Shown here one piece after another: positions 16,914 to 25,148 of a stretch of 64,000 bases of DNA (positions are counted from its first letter, which is position 1; the number at the start of each line of letters is the position of its first letter). The notes beneath the pieces were generated by a model. It was given only the letters and a program-made list of their open reading frames with translations. It ran no database searches and was not told where the DNA came from. Both the position numbers and the translations under genes were made by a program. The DNA comes from Mesonia sp. K7. GTDB taxonomy: Bacteria; Bacteroidota; Bacteroidia; Flavobacteriales; Flavobacteriaceae. The stretch is taken from positions 1-64,000 of the forward strand of contig NZ_QKQV01000006.1 of NCBI RefSeq assembly GCF_003233725.1, written 5' to 3'.

Positions 16914-17370
16914 TATTATCGCTGCTATCATTGCAGCGACACCATACTTATTTTATATATACGAAAGTTTTCCAGATGAAAAAATTTGGAAAACTTTTTT
17001 GTTTACTTACGAAGCTAATTACTACGAAATGGTAAACGTAAGTGTGTGGACCATCATGAGTAAGTTTGTTCCCTTACTATTACTAGTTATATGGTTTTTT
17101 ACATGTAAACATTGGTGGTACCATGTGCTGCTTATCCCTATGGGAATGTACTTTTTTCAATTGGTAACTGTTCTTAATGATGATTTGAGTTTTACCGATG
17201 AAACCGAATTTTGGTACGTTTTCATCATTATGGTTATTATTGTGCCTTTTATTTATCTTATTAGGACTAAGATTTTCACCAACGTTCATTATAGTGATCT
17301 AGAAGACGTAGAAAGAGAAATGCTCGAAAACAAAGGTTTTGTTCAGCAGATTAAAGATTTATTCAAATAA
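16840..17370 (+). CDS. Conserved membrane protein, four predicted spans
   Basis: From the ATG at 16840 the protein has 176 residues; a TTG at 16837 is a codon earlier. After a basic N terminus (residues about 2-20) come four membrane segments: a first around SIIAAIIAATPYLFYIY, then one near FVPLLLLVIWFF, a third in HWWYHVLLIPMGMYFF, and a fourth in VFIIMVIIVPFIYLI. The charged tail is cytoplasmic by the positive-inside rule. The N-terminal 25 codons overlap the lipoprotein frame, so the true start could be later than annotated. Family unknown to me; homologues next to alanine dehydrogenase genes in flavobacteria are likely. Confidence 0.7.
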   Translation: MKIRQTSNKRQTSKRKISKSLVTGSIIAAIIAATPYLFYIYESFPDEKIWKTFLFTYEANYYEMVNVSVWTIMSKFVPLLLLVIWFFTCKHWWYHVLLIPMGMYFFQLVTVLNDDLSFTDETEFWYVFIIMVIIVPFIYLIRTKIFTNVHYSDLEDVEREMLENKGFVQQIKDLFK

Positions 17371-17402
17371 ACTTACTATTTTAGTGTTTAATCTTTTGAT
17401 GT

Positions 17403-18599
17403 ATGAATCAACCTAAAACACCTTTTAGTCAATCTGAGCTAATCCCGCAAGAAGAGACCTTAGAAATTCAAAAAAAGAAAGGGCAACTTTATATAGGTGT
17501 TCCTAAAGAAACGAGCTATCAAGAAAAGCGAGTTTGCCTCACTCCAGACGCTGTGGCGGCAATTACTGCAAATGGTCATCGTATTCTTATGGAAAGTGAT
17601 GCTGGAAAAGGCTCTAATTTTACTGATAAAGACTATAGCGACGCTGGCGCAGAAATTACCAAAGACACTGCTAAGGTTTTTGCTTGTCCTATGATTCTAA
17701 AAGTAGAACCACCTTCTTTTAAAGAATTAGAACTCATCAATCCGCAAACGATATTAATTTCTGCCGTACAGTTAAAAACGCGTGATAAAAAATATTTTCT
17801 AAAACTAGCCGAAAAAAGAATTACCGCTTTAGGGTTTGAGTTTTTACGTGATGAAGATGGCAGTTATCCTGCGGTAAGAACTTTAAGCGAAATTGCAGGA
17901 ACCGCTTCTATCCTTATCGCTTCAGAACTTTTGGCAGATCATCGAGCAAGCAGGGTTATGTTTGGTAACATTACAGGTGTTCCTCCTGTAGAAGTAGTAA
18001 TTCTAGGCGCAGGAACTGTTGGCGAATTTGCAGGAAAAGCAGCTATTGGCCTTGGGGCTAACGTCAAAATTTTTGACAATTCACTTACCAAACTTAGAAA
18101 CATCCAAAACTGTCTTGGAAGAACAATCTATACTTCGACTGTACAACCCAAATACCTTCTAAAGGCTTTGAAAAGAGCAGATGTTGTTATTGGTGCTGTT
18201 CGTGGTGATAATCGTTCACCAGTACTGATTTCAGAAGACATGGTCATGCAAATGAAAAAGGGCGCGGTCATTATAGATGTAAGCATCGATATGGGTGGCT
18301 GTGTAGAGACTTCAGAAATTACTTCCCATAAAGAACCTATTCATATAAAACACGGAGTGATTCACTATGGTGTCCCTAATATTCCGTCAAGGTATGCGAG
18401 AACTTCTTCTATTTCTATTAGCAATATTTTCACACCATACCTCTTGCATATTGGTGATGAAGGCGGGTTGGAGTATGCTCTACGTTATGACAAAACCTTA
18501 CGTAGTGGTTTATATTTTTATCACGGGGTGCTCACCAACAAATCTATTGCCGAATGGTTTGGGTTAAACTATCGTGACATCAATCTTTTAATTTTTTAA
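17403..18599 (+). CDS. ald: Alanine dehydrogenase / transhydrogenase-family enzyme
   Basis: The 398-residue protein belongs to the AlaDH/PntA family: GVPKETSYQEKRVCLTP near the N terminus, a SEIAGTASILIASE segment, the nucleotide-binding GAGTVGEFAGKAA motif (about residue 200), and IIDVSIDMGGCVETS. Alanine dehydrogenase interconverts alanine and pyruvate plus ammonia with NAD. There is an extra N-terminal segment of about 30 residues before the catalytic fold, and no pntB neighbour, which favours a dehydrogenase over a proton-pumping transhydrogenase. It is followed after 3 bases by a small membrane-anchored gene. Confidence 0.88.
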   Translation: MNQPKTPFSQSELIPQEETLEIQKKKGQLYIGVPKETSYQEKRVCLTPDAVAAITANGHRILMESDAGKGSNFTDKDYSDAGAEITKDTAKVFACPMILKVEPPSFKELELINPQTILISAVQLKTRDKKYFLKLAEKRITALGFEFLRDEDGSYPAVRTLSEIAGTASILIASELLADHRASRVMFGNITGVPPVEVVILGAGTVGEFAGKAAIGLGANVKIFDNSLTKLRNIQNCLGRTIYTSTVQPKYLLKALKRADVVIGAVRGDNRSPVLISEDMVMQMKKGAVIIDVSIDMGGCVETSEITSHKEPIHIKHGVIHYGVPNIPSRYARTSSISISNIFTPYLLHIGDEGGLEYALRYDKTLRSGLYFYHGVLTNKSIAEWFGLNYRDINLLIF

Positions 18600-18602
18600 T
18601 GT

Positions 18603-18971
18603 ATGAAACTCATTCATAGAATAGGCTACTACTCTATTGGTTTATTTTTTGGTATTATTATTTTAATCTTTTTCCTTGGCGGAAAAAAAACTTCATGTGA
18701 TTACGGCCCAAACGCAAGGGTCCTAAAAAGCATAAAAAACAAAGAGAAAACCTATTCTCCTGAAACCTTATTGTTTTTCAATAACAATGACACCACAAAT
18801 TTTCACCTAATATTCGAAAATGGGGAAGTTAATTTCAACGAAAGCGAGGTAAAAAAAGACACTTGCAGTTGGTATGTTATTGAAGGAAAACTACAAGCAA
18901 AAGCTATCGCTCTAAAGGTAGAAAACTGCGACTCTATTGCAAAAATTCAACAGGTAAGTTTTAAAAATTAA
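18603..18971 (+). CDS. Small anchored protein, probably DUF4258 family
   Basis: The 122-residue protein starts with one membrane span (about residues 8-25), a GGKKTSCDYGPNARV segment, and a soluble domain with several Cys residues. I associate this arrangement, directly behind the alanine dehydrogenase in flavobacteria, with a DUF4258 annotation, but that is recall, not something proven from the sequence. The signal could also be read as an uncleaved anchor. The 3-base spacing points to cotranscription with ald. Confidence 0.65.
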   Translation: MKLIHRIGYYSIGLFFGIIILIFFLGGKKTSCDYGPNARVLKSIKNKEKTYSPETLLFFNNNDTTNFHLIFENGEVNFNESEVKKDTCSWYVIEGKLQAKAIALKVENCDSIAKIQQVSFKN

Positions 18972-19060
18972 TTTTTTTAAAATTTTTAATAGAAGCTACC
19001 TAATTAAAAATCTTTTTATATACTTGCTCTAAACTTACAAAGCTTAAATACCATATTCAT

Positions 19061-19426
19061 ATGAAACGAGTAATTGTTGATTACAAGAAACTTACCCCCG
19101 AAATTCTCGGCCTATTGGTCGAAAAATATCCTGACGGATATGATGATGATCATATAATTACCTTTAAAAATGCAAAAAACGAGACCATAGAGGCTGTTGA
19201 AGTAAGAACAGAAGACGCTATTTATCTCGTAAAAGTAAGTACACGATTAGAAAACACCATGGCAAATTATGACGAAGATGATTATGAAGATGGAGACTTT
19301 AATGAGCCAATTGTTGAGATTTCTCAAAGTGACAAAAAGCTCATCGAAGAAGAAGATGATGATTTAAACGATGAAGATGAAGACGATGATGATTTAAACA
19401 ACGATAATGACGACAGCGAAGAATAG
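19061..19426 (+). CDS. Conserved small protein with long acidic tail
   Basis: The 121-residue soluble protein has an ordered N-terminal part (about 1-72) with YPDGYDDDHIITFKN and VEVRTEDAIYLVKVS, and a tail (about 75-121) made almost only of Asp, Glu and Asn. The tail DNA contains repeats of GATGATGATTTAAAC-type words and may vary in length. Homologues in Bacteroidota are sometimes labelled DNA primase, which nothing here supports. It is followed directly by a strong terminator and appears to be a single-gene unit. Confidence 0.75.
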   Translation: MKRVIVDYKKLTPEILGLLVEKYPDGYDDDHIITFKNAKNETIEAVEVRTEDAIYLVKVSTRLENTMANYDEDDYEDGDFNEPIVEISQSDKKLIEEEDDDLNDEDEDDDDLNNDNDDSEE

Positions 19427-19431
19427 ATTTT

Positions 19432-19459
19432 AAGCTACCACACTTGGTAGCTTTTTTAT
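19432..19459 (+). terminator. Rho-independent terminator
   Basis: AAGCTACCA (19432-19440) pairs perfectly with TGGTAGCTT (19445-19453) around a 4-base loop, followed by a T-rich run. It ends the acidic-tail gene. The facing minus-strand gene ends at the far edge, where T residues are too few for efficient termination in that direction. Confidence 0.9.
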
Positions 19460-19780
19460 TTATTTAGAAATGATTTCTGCGTCTATAATTTTTGGTTCTT
19501 GGTTGTGGTTTTCTACATTTTTACTGAAAACAAAAGTATAAAACCACATGATGGTAAAAGTGGGCACAAAATCAGTAAATGGTAAAATCTCTTCCACAAA
19601 AACAATTACCGAAGCTATTTTTCCTTTTCTATCAGGATACATTTCGCTCATTTGTTTAGCCGCAAACGGTGCCCATACAATATCCAAAAAAAGTCCGATT
19701 GCAGGAATAAAACTAGTAGCCATCCCAAGAGCATCAAACAAAAGACCTTTCAAAAGCAAATTACTTTTTAGGTTATTCAT
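19460..19780 (-). CDS. Small membrane protein of unknown function
   Basis: The 106-residue protein has hydrophobic stretches at about residues 8-36 (with an FIPAIGLFLDIVWAPFAA core) and 55-85, so two or three membrane segments, and a short charged tail. I do not recognise a family. It lies alone on the minus strand between a terminator and folE, with its stop codon touching the terminator. Confidence 0.6.
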   Translation of the reverse strand: MNNLKSNLLLKGLLFDALGMATSFIPAIGLFLDIVWAPFAAKQMSEMYPDRKGKIASVIVFVEEILPFTDFVPTFTIMWFYTFVFSKNVENHNQEPKIIDAEIISK

Positions 19781-19819
19781 AGTGTTTTTTATGTATTATC
19801 AACAATAAAAATGCCAAGC

Positions 19820-20431
19820 TTAAGCCAAATCACTACTGATGAGTTTTAAAAACTCATTTCTGGTTTCAATTTTCTCAAATTGACCTCTAAAACCAGAAGT
19901 TGTTGTCGAACTATTTTGTTTTTGCACACCTCTCATCATCATACACATATGCCTTGCTTCGATAACCACAGCAACCCCTTTGGGTTTTAAAGTGTTGTTG
20001 ATGGCTTCTAAAATATCATGCGTTAAACGTTCTTGCACCTGCAAACGCCTTGCAAAAACATCGATGAGTCTTGGTATTTTACTCAACCCAATAATATGAC
20101 CGTTTGGGATATAAGCCACATGTGCTTTTCCGTAAAAAGGCAACATATGGTGTTCACATAGCGAATAGAGCTCGATATCTTTTACGACCACCATATCGTC
20201 ATAATCTTCCTTAAACATCGCTTTTTTGATAATCTTTTCAGCATCCATGGTATAACCCTGCGTAAGAAACTGCATGGCTTTGGCTGCTCTCTCGGGTGTT
20301 TTTAAAACTCCTTCCCTATTTTTATCTTCACCCACACCCGTAAGAATCGAAGAAAAATTTTCTTTCATTTGGTTGGTCGCTTCTTCCGAAAATTCTTCAA
20401 AATATTTATAGCCCATAGATAAATCTGTCAT
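19820..20431 (-). CDS. folE: GTP cyclohydrolase I
   Basis: The 203-residue enzyme makes 7,8-dihydroneopterin triphosphate from GTP, the first step of folate (and pterin or queuosine) synthesis. The zinc-binding [10 protein letters not shown] and [11 protein letters not shown] motifs are intact, with the [19 protein letters not shown] helix between them and the C-terminal [13 protein letters not shown]. The N-terminal 20 residues are variable, and a start at the Met at residue 7 is possible. It is divergent from the LolD-like ABC gene. Confidence 0.95.
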   Translation of the reverse strand: MTDLSMGYKYFEEFSEEATNQMKENFSSILTGVGEDKNREGVLKTPERAAKAMQFLTQGYTMDAEKIIKKAMFKEDYDDMVVVKDIELYSLCEHHMLPFYGKAHVAYIPNGHIIGLSKIPRLIDVFARRLQVQERLTHDILEAINNTLKPKGVAVVIEARHMCMMMRGVQKQNSSTTTSGFRGQFEKIETRNEFLKLISSDLA

Positions 20432-20500
20432 GATTGATGCTTTAAAAATAAAGACTATTTCATAAATCTTAATATATTAGCACTACTTTTTACCAAGAAA

Positions 20501-21163
20501 ATGATTAAAGTAAACCATCTACATAAATATTACGGCGATTTACATGTTTTAAACAACGTAAATTTAGAAATAGCTCAAGGCGAAATCACTTCTATTGTTG
20601 GAGCCTCTGGTGCCGGAAAAACGACACTTCTTCAAATTTTAGGAACTTTAGACAAAGCCAGTAACCCAAAAGAAAGTGTAGTAGAAATCAACCACACCAA
20701 TTTACATCATCTTTCGAAAAAAGAATTAGCACGATTTCGTAACCAACAAATTGGTTTTATTTTTCAGTTCAACCAACTTTTACCCGAGTTTACGGCCATA
20801 GAAAATGTTTGTATTCCTGCTTTCATTGCCGATAAATCGAAGAGCGAAGCCGAAAAAAGTGCCAAAGAACTTTTGTCATTTTTAAACCTTGAACAACGTA
20901 TGCATCACAAACCTTCTGAATTGAGCGGGGGTGAACAACAACGTGTTGCGGTTGCTCGTGCACTAATGAACAATCCAAAAATCATTCTTGCCGATGAACC
21001 TTCAGGAAATCTAGATTCGGAATCTGCAGAAAATTTACACCAGCTTTTTTTTAAACTTAGAGAAGAGTTTGGCCAAACCTTTGTGATTGTAACCCACAAC
21101 GAGCAATTGGCAAATATGGCAGACAGGAAACTTACGATGATTGACGGAAGTATAGCACAATGA
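20501..21163 (+). CDS. ABC transporter ATP-binding protein, LolD/MacB type
   Basis: The 220-residue ATPase has Walker [11 protein letters not shown]-loop [13 protein letters not shown], signature LSGGEQQRV and Walker [12 protein letters not shown]. The size and [17 protein letters not shown] segment place it with the LolD/MacB/FtsE group, which works with FtsX-type permeases in lipoprotein release or envelope export. No permease is adjacent; a MacB-type permease lies at 41316 but on its own. It opens a tightly packed plus-strand string running to 27380. Confidence 0.88.
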   Translation: MIKVNHLHKYYGDLHVLNNVNLEIAQGEITSIVGASGAGKTTLLQILGTLDKASNPKESVVEINHTNLHHLSKKELARFRNQQIGFIFQFNQLLPEFTAIENVCIPAFIADKSKSEAEKSAKELLSFLNLEQRMHHKPSELSGGEQQRVAVARALMNNPKIILADEPSGNLDSESAENLHQLFFKLREEFGQTFVIVTHNEQLANMADRKLTMIDGSIAQ

Positions 21164-21164
21164 A

Positions 21165-21929
21165 ATGAACCGACAAGAACTGAAAGATTTTCTAGACTAC
21201 AAAGCAGATTTTTATGAGAATTCAGATTTTATCAGTTCAGATCCTATCCAGGTTCCTCATAAGTTTTCTAAAAAAGAAGATATAGAGATTATCGCTTTTT
21301 TAGTATCGACCATTGCTTGGGGTAAGCGAAAAATGATCATCAACAACGGTAAAAAAATGGTTGAACTCTTAGACCATCAACCTTATGATTTTATTCTCAA
21401 CCATCAGGAAAAAGATTTAAAAAAACTAGCAGCTTTTGTGCATCGTACTTTCAACCATTTAGACTTTTGTTATTTCCTAAAAGCCCTTCAACACATTTAT
21501 AAGCATCATCAAGGTTTAGAGACTATTTTCACCAAATACAGTACTTCCTATTCTACACAAATTGCCATCACAAAATTTAGGGAAATCTTTTTTGAAATTC
21601 CGCACTTAGCAAGAACAGAAAAACATGTGAGTAATCCGCTTAAAAATTCCGCTTACAAGCGTATCAATATGTTTTTACGTTGGATGGTTCGAACGTCAGA
21701 AAATGGTGTTGACTTTGGACTTTGGAACAATATTTCTACATCAGCTTTATCCTGTCCGCTAGATGTTCATTCAGGGAATGTTGCGAGGAAATTAGGTTTA
21801 CTTTCGCGTAAGCAAAATGATGGAAAAGCACTAAAAGAATTAGACGAAAATTTAAGGAAATTTGATGCGGAAGACCCTGTAAAATATGACTTTGCTCTGT
21901 TTGGTTTAGGTGTTTTTGAGAAATTTTAA
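21165..21929 (+). CDS. TIGR02757 family protein
   Basis: The 254-residue soluble protein matches the TIGR02757 family: an N-terminal LKDFLDYKADFYE, a DPIQVPHKFSKKEDIEI segment, AWGKRKMIINNGKKM, and CPLDVHSGNVARKLGLL near the C terminus. The family recalls endonuclease III-type helical proteins, but its activity is not known to me. It begins one base after the ABC ATPase stop codon, so the two are almost certainly cotranscribed. Confidence 0.85.
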   Translation: MNRQELKDFLDYKADFYENSDFISSDPIQVPHKFSKKEDIEIIAFLVSTIAWGKRKMIINNGKKMVELLDHQPYDFILNHQEKDLKKLAAFVHRTFNHLDFCYFLKALQHIYKHHQGLETIFTKYSTSYSTQIAITKFREIFFEIPHLARTEKHVSNPLKNSAYKRINMFLRWMVRTSENGVDFGLWNNISTSALSCPLDVHSGNVARKLGLLSRKQNDGKALKELDENLRKFDAEDPVKYDFALFGLGVFEKF

Positions 21930-21993
21930 AATTTATGATTTTTGTATGGAAATATTACTATCTTTAATAACTTAAAATTTTGTTAAAGAAAGA

Positions 21994-23208
21994 ATGTTAC
22001 CAAAAGTATTACTTAGTGAAAGAGAGCGACTTAAAGCATTAAAATCTTATAAAATTCTTGACACTGCTAGCGAAAAAGAATATGATGATATCGCTAAACT
22101 CGCCACACAAATTTGTGACGTTCCCATTGCACTAATTTCATTTATTGACAAAAATAGACAATGGTTTAAAGCAAAAGAGGGTTTTGATGAGCAGGAAACA
22201 CCTAGAGACATTTCGTTTTGCACCTATGCTATCGAACAAAAAAATGATGTTTTAGAAATTCAAAACGCTTTGTTTGATGATCGGTTTAAACATAACTCTT
22301 TAGTTACTTCAGACGAAACCCCAGTTATTTATTACTTAGGCCAAAAGCTAATTGATGAGAATGGTTTTTCTTTAGGAACTTTGTGTGTCATCGACCATAA
22401 GCCCCGAAAACTGACAAATGCCCAGAAAGAAGCGATTGCCATATTGGCAAAACAAGTGGTACAACTTTTAAAACTTCGTAAAAAGAACAGAGAGCTTAAA
22501 AAAACAAAGAAAAAACTTGTAGAGAAAAACAACTTACTTCGTGACTTTGCAGGAACCGTAAGTCATGACATCAAAATGCCTTTATCTAATATCATCATGA
22601 TTTCAGATATTCTAAAGGAAAAATACAATAAGAGTGATGATAAAGAGAGTTTAGAATATTATAATTACCTCAAAAATTCATGTTTCCACTTAAGTGATTA
22701 CATAGATAGTCTATTAGAATATTACGAAACCGATACTGAGAAAGGTATTGTTAATAACAAGGCTAAAGAAAAGTTTGATATCCACCATTTGCTTGAAGAT
22801 ATTATCGATCTTCTACAAATAAAAAATAATTGCCATATCAACCTTCCAGAGAAAAATATGGAGCTTTTTGCTAATAAAAGTGCCCTTGAGCAGATTTTAC
22901 TTAACCTTATTGGAAACAGTTTAAAGTATAACAATAAAGAAACTGCTGAGGTTAATATTGATTGTTGGGAGGATATAAAAAGCTATTATTTTTCTGTTTC
23001 TGATAACGGAATGGGAATTCCAAAAGAAAATTTCAAAAAGATTTTCAATTTGTTTGAAACAGGTGGTTACACTGATAAAAACAACAAAAAAGGAAACGGA
23101 ATTGGTCTTTCGACTGTAAAGAAACTCGTAAAGAAAATGGGTGGTAAAATTACGGTAAGTTCAGAAGTAAATAAATTTACTACTTTTACCTTCAGTATCG
23201 CAAAATAA
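21994..23208 (+). CDS. GAF-domain sensor histidine kinase
   Basis: The 404-residue kinase has no membrane span. A GAF domain occupies about residues 20-160 with the RDISFCTYAI and LGTLCVIDHKPR motifs; a coiled-coil linker follows; the H box reads SHDIKMPLSN with phospho-acceptor His191; and the ATPase domain has LNLIGNSLKYN, VSDNGMGIP and GNGIGLST boxes. It should sense a cytoplasmic small-molecule or redox signal. No response regulator is adjacent, so it is an orphan kinase here. It starts 64 bases after TIGR02757 and ends 7 bases before the BatA-type gene. Confidence 0.92.
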   Translation: MLPKVLLSERERLKALKSYKILDTASEKEYDDIAKLATQICDVPIALISFIDKNRQWFKAKEGFDEQETPRDISFCTYAIEQKNDVLEIQNALFDDRFKHNSLVTSDETPVIYYLGQKLIDENGFSLGTLCVIDHKPRKLTNAQKEAIAILAKQVVQLLKLRKKNRELKKTKKKLVEKNNLLRDFAGTVSHDIKMPLSNIIMISDILKEKYNKSDDKESLEYYNYLKNSCFHLSDYIDSLLEYYETDTEKGIVNNKAKEKFDIHHLLEDIIDLLQIKNNCHINLPEKNMELFANKSALEQILLNLIGNSLKYNNKETAEVNIDCWEDIKSYYFSVSDNGMGIPKENFKKIFNLFETGGYTDKNNKKGNGIGLSTVKKLVKKMGGKITVSSEVNKFTTFTFSIAK

Positions 23209-23215
23209 CAGATAA

Positions 23216-25141
23216 ATGCAATTTAAGAATCCAGCGTTTTTATATGCTCTTTTCCTTATTCTCATCCCGATTCTTATTCACTTATTTCAGTTTAGAAAAT
23301 TTAAAAGGCAGTACTTTACCAATGTCAAATTCTTAAAAAGACTCCAAGAAAAGTCTAGAAAAAGTAGTCAAATCAAAAAATGGTTGGTACTCACGACTAG
23401 AATCTTGGCATTGGTAGCAATGGTTTTAGCTTTTGCACAACCTTATTTTCCTGCAACTCAAGGTAAATTAAAGAACGAAGAGCTAGTGATTTACCTCGAT
23501 AATTCGTTTAGCCTTCAGCAAAGCAACCAAAATGGCAAACTCCTGCCTCAAGCCGTTCAAAAACTCATACAGTCTGTTCCGTTAGAAAAAGAGTTCACGC
23601 TAATTACCAATGACAAAACTTTTCCTAAAACTACGACTTCTAAAATCAAAAACGAACTGATAGATTTGCCTTACAGCGAAAAGAAAATCAGTCTGCAAAA
23701 CACCTATCTCAAAGCAAAAAATCATTTCTCAGATGCCAAAAATAGTACGAAAACTTTTTTGGCAATTTCAGACTTCCAAAGCAATCAGTTTTCAAGTAAT
23801 GTGATTTTTGATCCCGAGGTCAACAACCAATTTTTACCTTTAAAAGGAAATGAAAACATCAATATAAGTATCGATACTACTTATATTACTGATAAAGTGG
23901 GTGATAATTATAAGTTACACGTACAGATTTCAGCATCAAAAAAAAATAACGAAAATTATTCCGTAGCGATTTACGACAGTATTCAACTTTTGGCAAAAAA
24001 CAGTGTGCGATTTGATGAAAATTTAAGCAATGAAATTGTTTTTAACCTCAATCATCCAACCATAAAAAACGGAAAAATTGCACTCGAAGACAAATCTTTA
24101 GATTATGACAACGAGTTATTTTTTAGTATCAACCCTATTGAGAAAATAAAAGTTGCTGCAATTGGTGCAAACAACCAGTTTCTAAATAAAATTTTTGTCA
24201 ACCAAGAGCAATTTGATTTTCATGCTTTTACCGAAAGCAATATCGATTTTAATATTTTGGAAAAAAGTGATTTGATCGTGCTCAACGAACTCAAACAAAT
24301 TCCTAATAGTCTACAAACCCTCATACAGCAACATTTGCAACAAGATAAAATTGCAGCTTTTATTCCAGCTTTAGAAGGTGACATTAACAATTACAATACG
24401 TTTCTGGTCAACACACAAGCAGGTGATTTTTCCGCTATAAGCGAAAACGAACTCAAAATTATCGATATCAATTTTTCGCATCCATTGTACCAAAATGTGT
24501 TTGAAAGACAAATTTCAAATTTTGATTACCCACAAGTAAAATCAGTGTTTACTACAAACGCCAGTCGAAAAGTTTTGAGTTATGCCAACAATCAAGCTTT
24601 TTTATATGAAAACAATGGTCTGTATGTTTTTACTTCATCTTTAACTACCGAAAACTCTAATTTTACCAATTCGCCTTTGGTTGTGCCTACCTTTTACAAT
24701 ATGGCAATTTTGTCTTCAAAGTTTCCAAAACTCTATTACGAGATTGGCAAAAAAGCCGATATCGACATCAATTATTCACTCAATAACGATGATGTCTTAG
24801 CCTTAGAAAAAGAGGATGTAAAAATCATTCCGCTACAAAGCGTAAAAGACAACAAAGTTGCTGTTTCTACACTCGAAACTCCAGAAATATCAGGTGTTTA
24901 CAAGGTAACACATCAAGAAAATACCATTACCCATTTGTCCTATAATTATGCACGCAACGAGAGTGATTTGCAGTTCTACCCAATAGAAGATATCGAGAAT
25001 GCTTCGGTGATTTCCGATTTAGAAAATTATTTTGACGAAAATAGAAAGAACAGTCAAGACGTCGAACTTTGGAAATGGTTTATTATTTTTGCCTTACTAT
25101 TTCTGATGATCGAAATGTTACTTTTAAAGTTTCTGAAATAA
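23216..25141 (+). CDS. BatA-type membrane protein with vWA-like domain
   Basis: The 641-residue protein begins with the BatA/DUF-type double-span N terminus (about residues 5-75, including FLYALFLILIPILIHLFQFRK-like residues), continues with a vWA-like segment whose MIDAS-like motif reads DNSFS near residue 91, has a long beta-rich region, and ends with a membrane span (about 615-640). It resembles the vWA protein at 4272-6293 in plan. Such proteins are widespread in Bacteroidota and connected to envelope stress in Bat operons, but no MoxR ATPase is nearby. The kinase stop lies 7 bases upstream. Confidence 0.8.
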   Translation: MQFKNPAFLYALFLILIPILIHLFQFRKFKRQYFTNVKFLKRLQEKSRKSSQIKKWLVLTTRILALVAMVLAFAQPYFPATQGKLKNEELVIYLDNSFSLQQSNQNGKLLPQAVQKLIQSVPLEKEFTLITNDKTFPKTTTSKIKNELIDLPYSEKKISLQNTYLKAKNHFSDAKNSTKTFLAISDFQSNQFSSNVIFDPEVNNQFLPLKGNENINISIDTTYITDKVGDNYKLHVQISASKKNNENYSVAIYDSIQLLAKNSVRFDENLSNEIVFNLNHPTIKNGKIALEDKSLDYDNELFFSINPIEKIKVAAIGANNQFLNKIFVNQEQFDFHAFTESNIDFNILEKSDLIVLNELKQIPNSLQTLIQQHLQQDKIAAFIPALEGDINNYNTFLVNTQAGDFSAISENELKIIDINFSHPLYQNVFERQISNFDYPQVKSVFTTNASRKVLSYANNQAFLYENNGLYVFTSSLTTENSNFTNSPLVVPTFYNMAILSSKFPKLYYEIGKKADIDINYSLNNDDVLALEKEDVKIIPLQSVKDNKVAVSTLETPEISGVYKVTHQENTITHLSYNYARNESDLQFYPIEDIENASVISDLENYFDENRKNSQDVELWKWFIIFALLFLMIEMLLLKFLK

Positions 25142-25148
25142 AAAACCT

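Noticed and set aside
19061-19426. Reading the acidic-tail protein as DNA primase
   Set aside because: It is 121 residues, lacks zinc-finger and TOPRIM motifs, and nearly 40 percent of it is an acidic tail.
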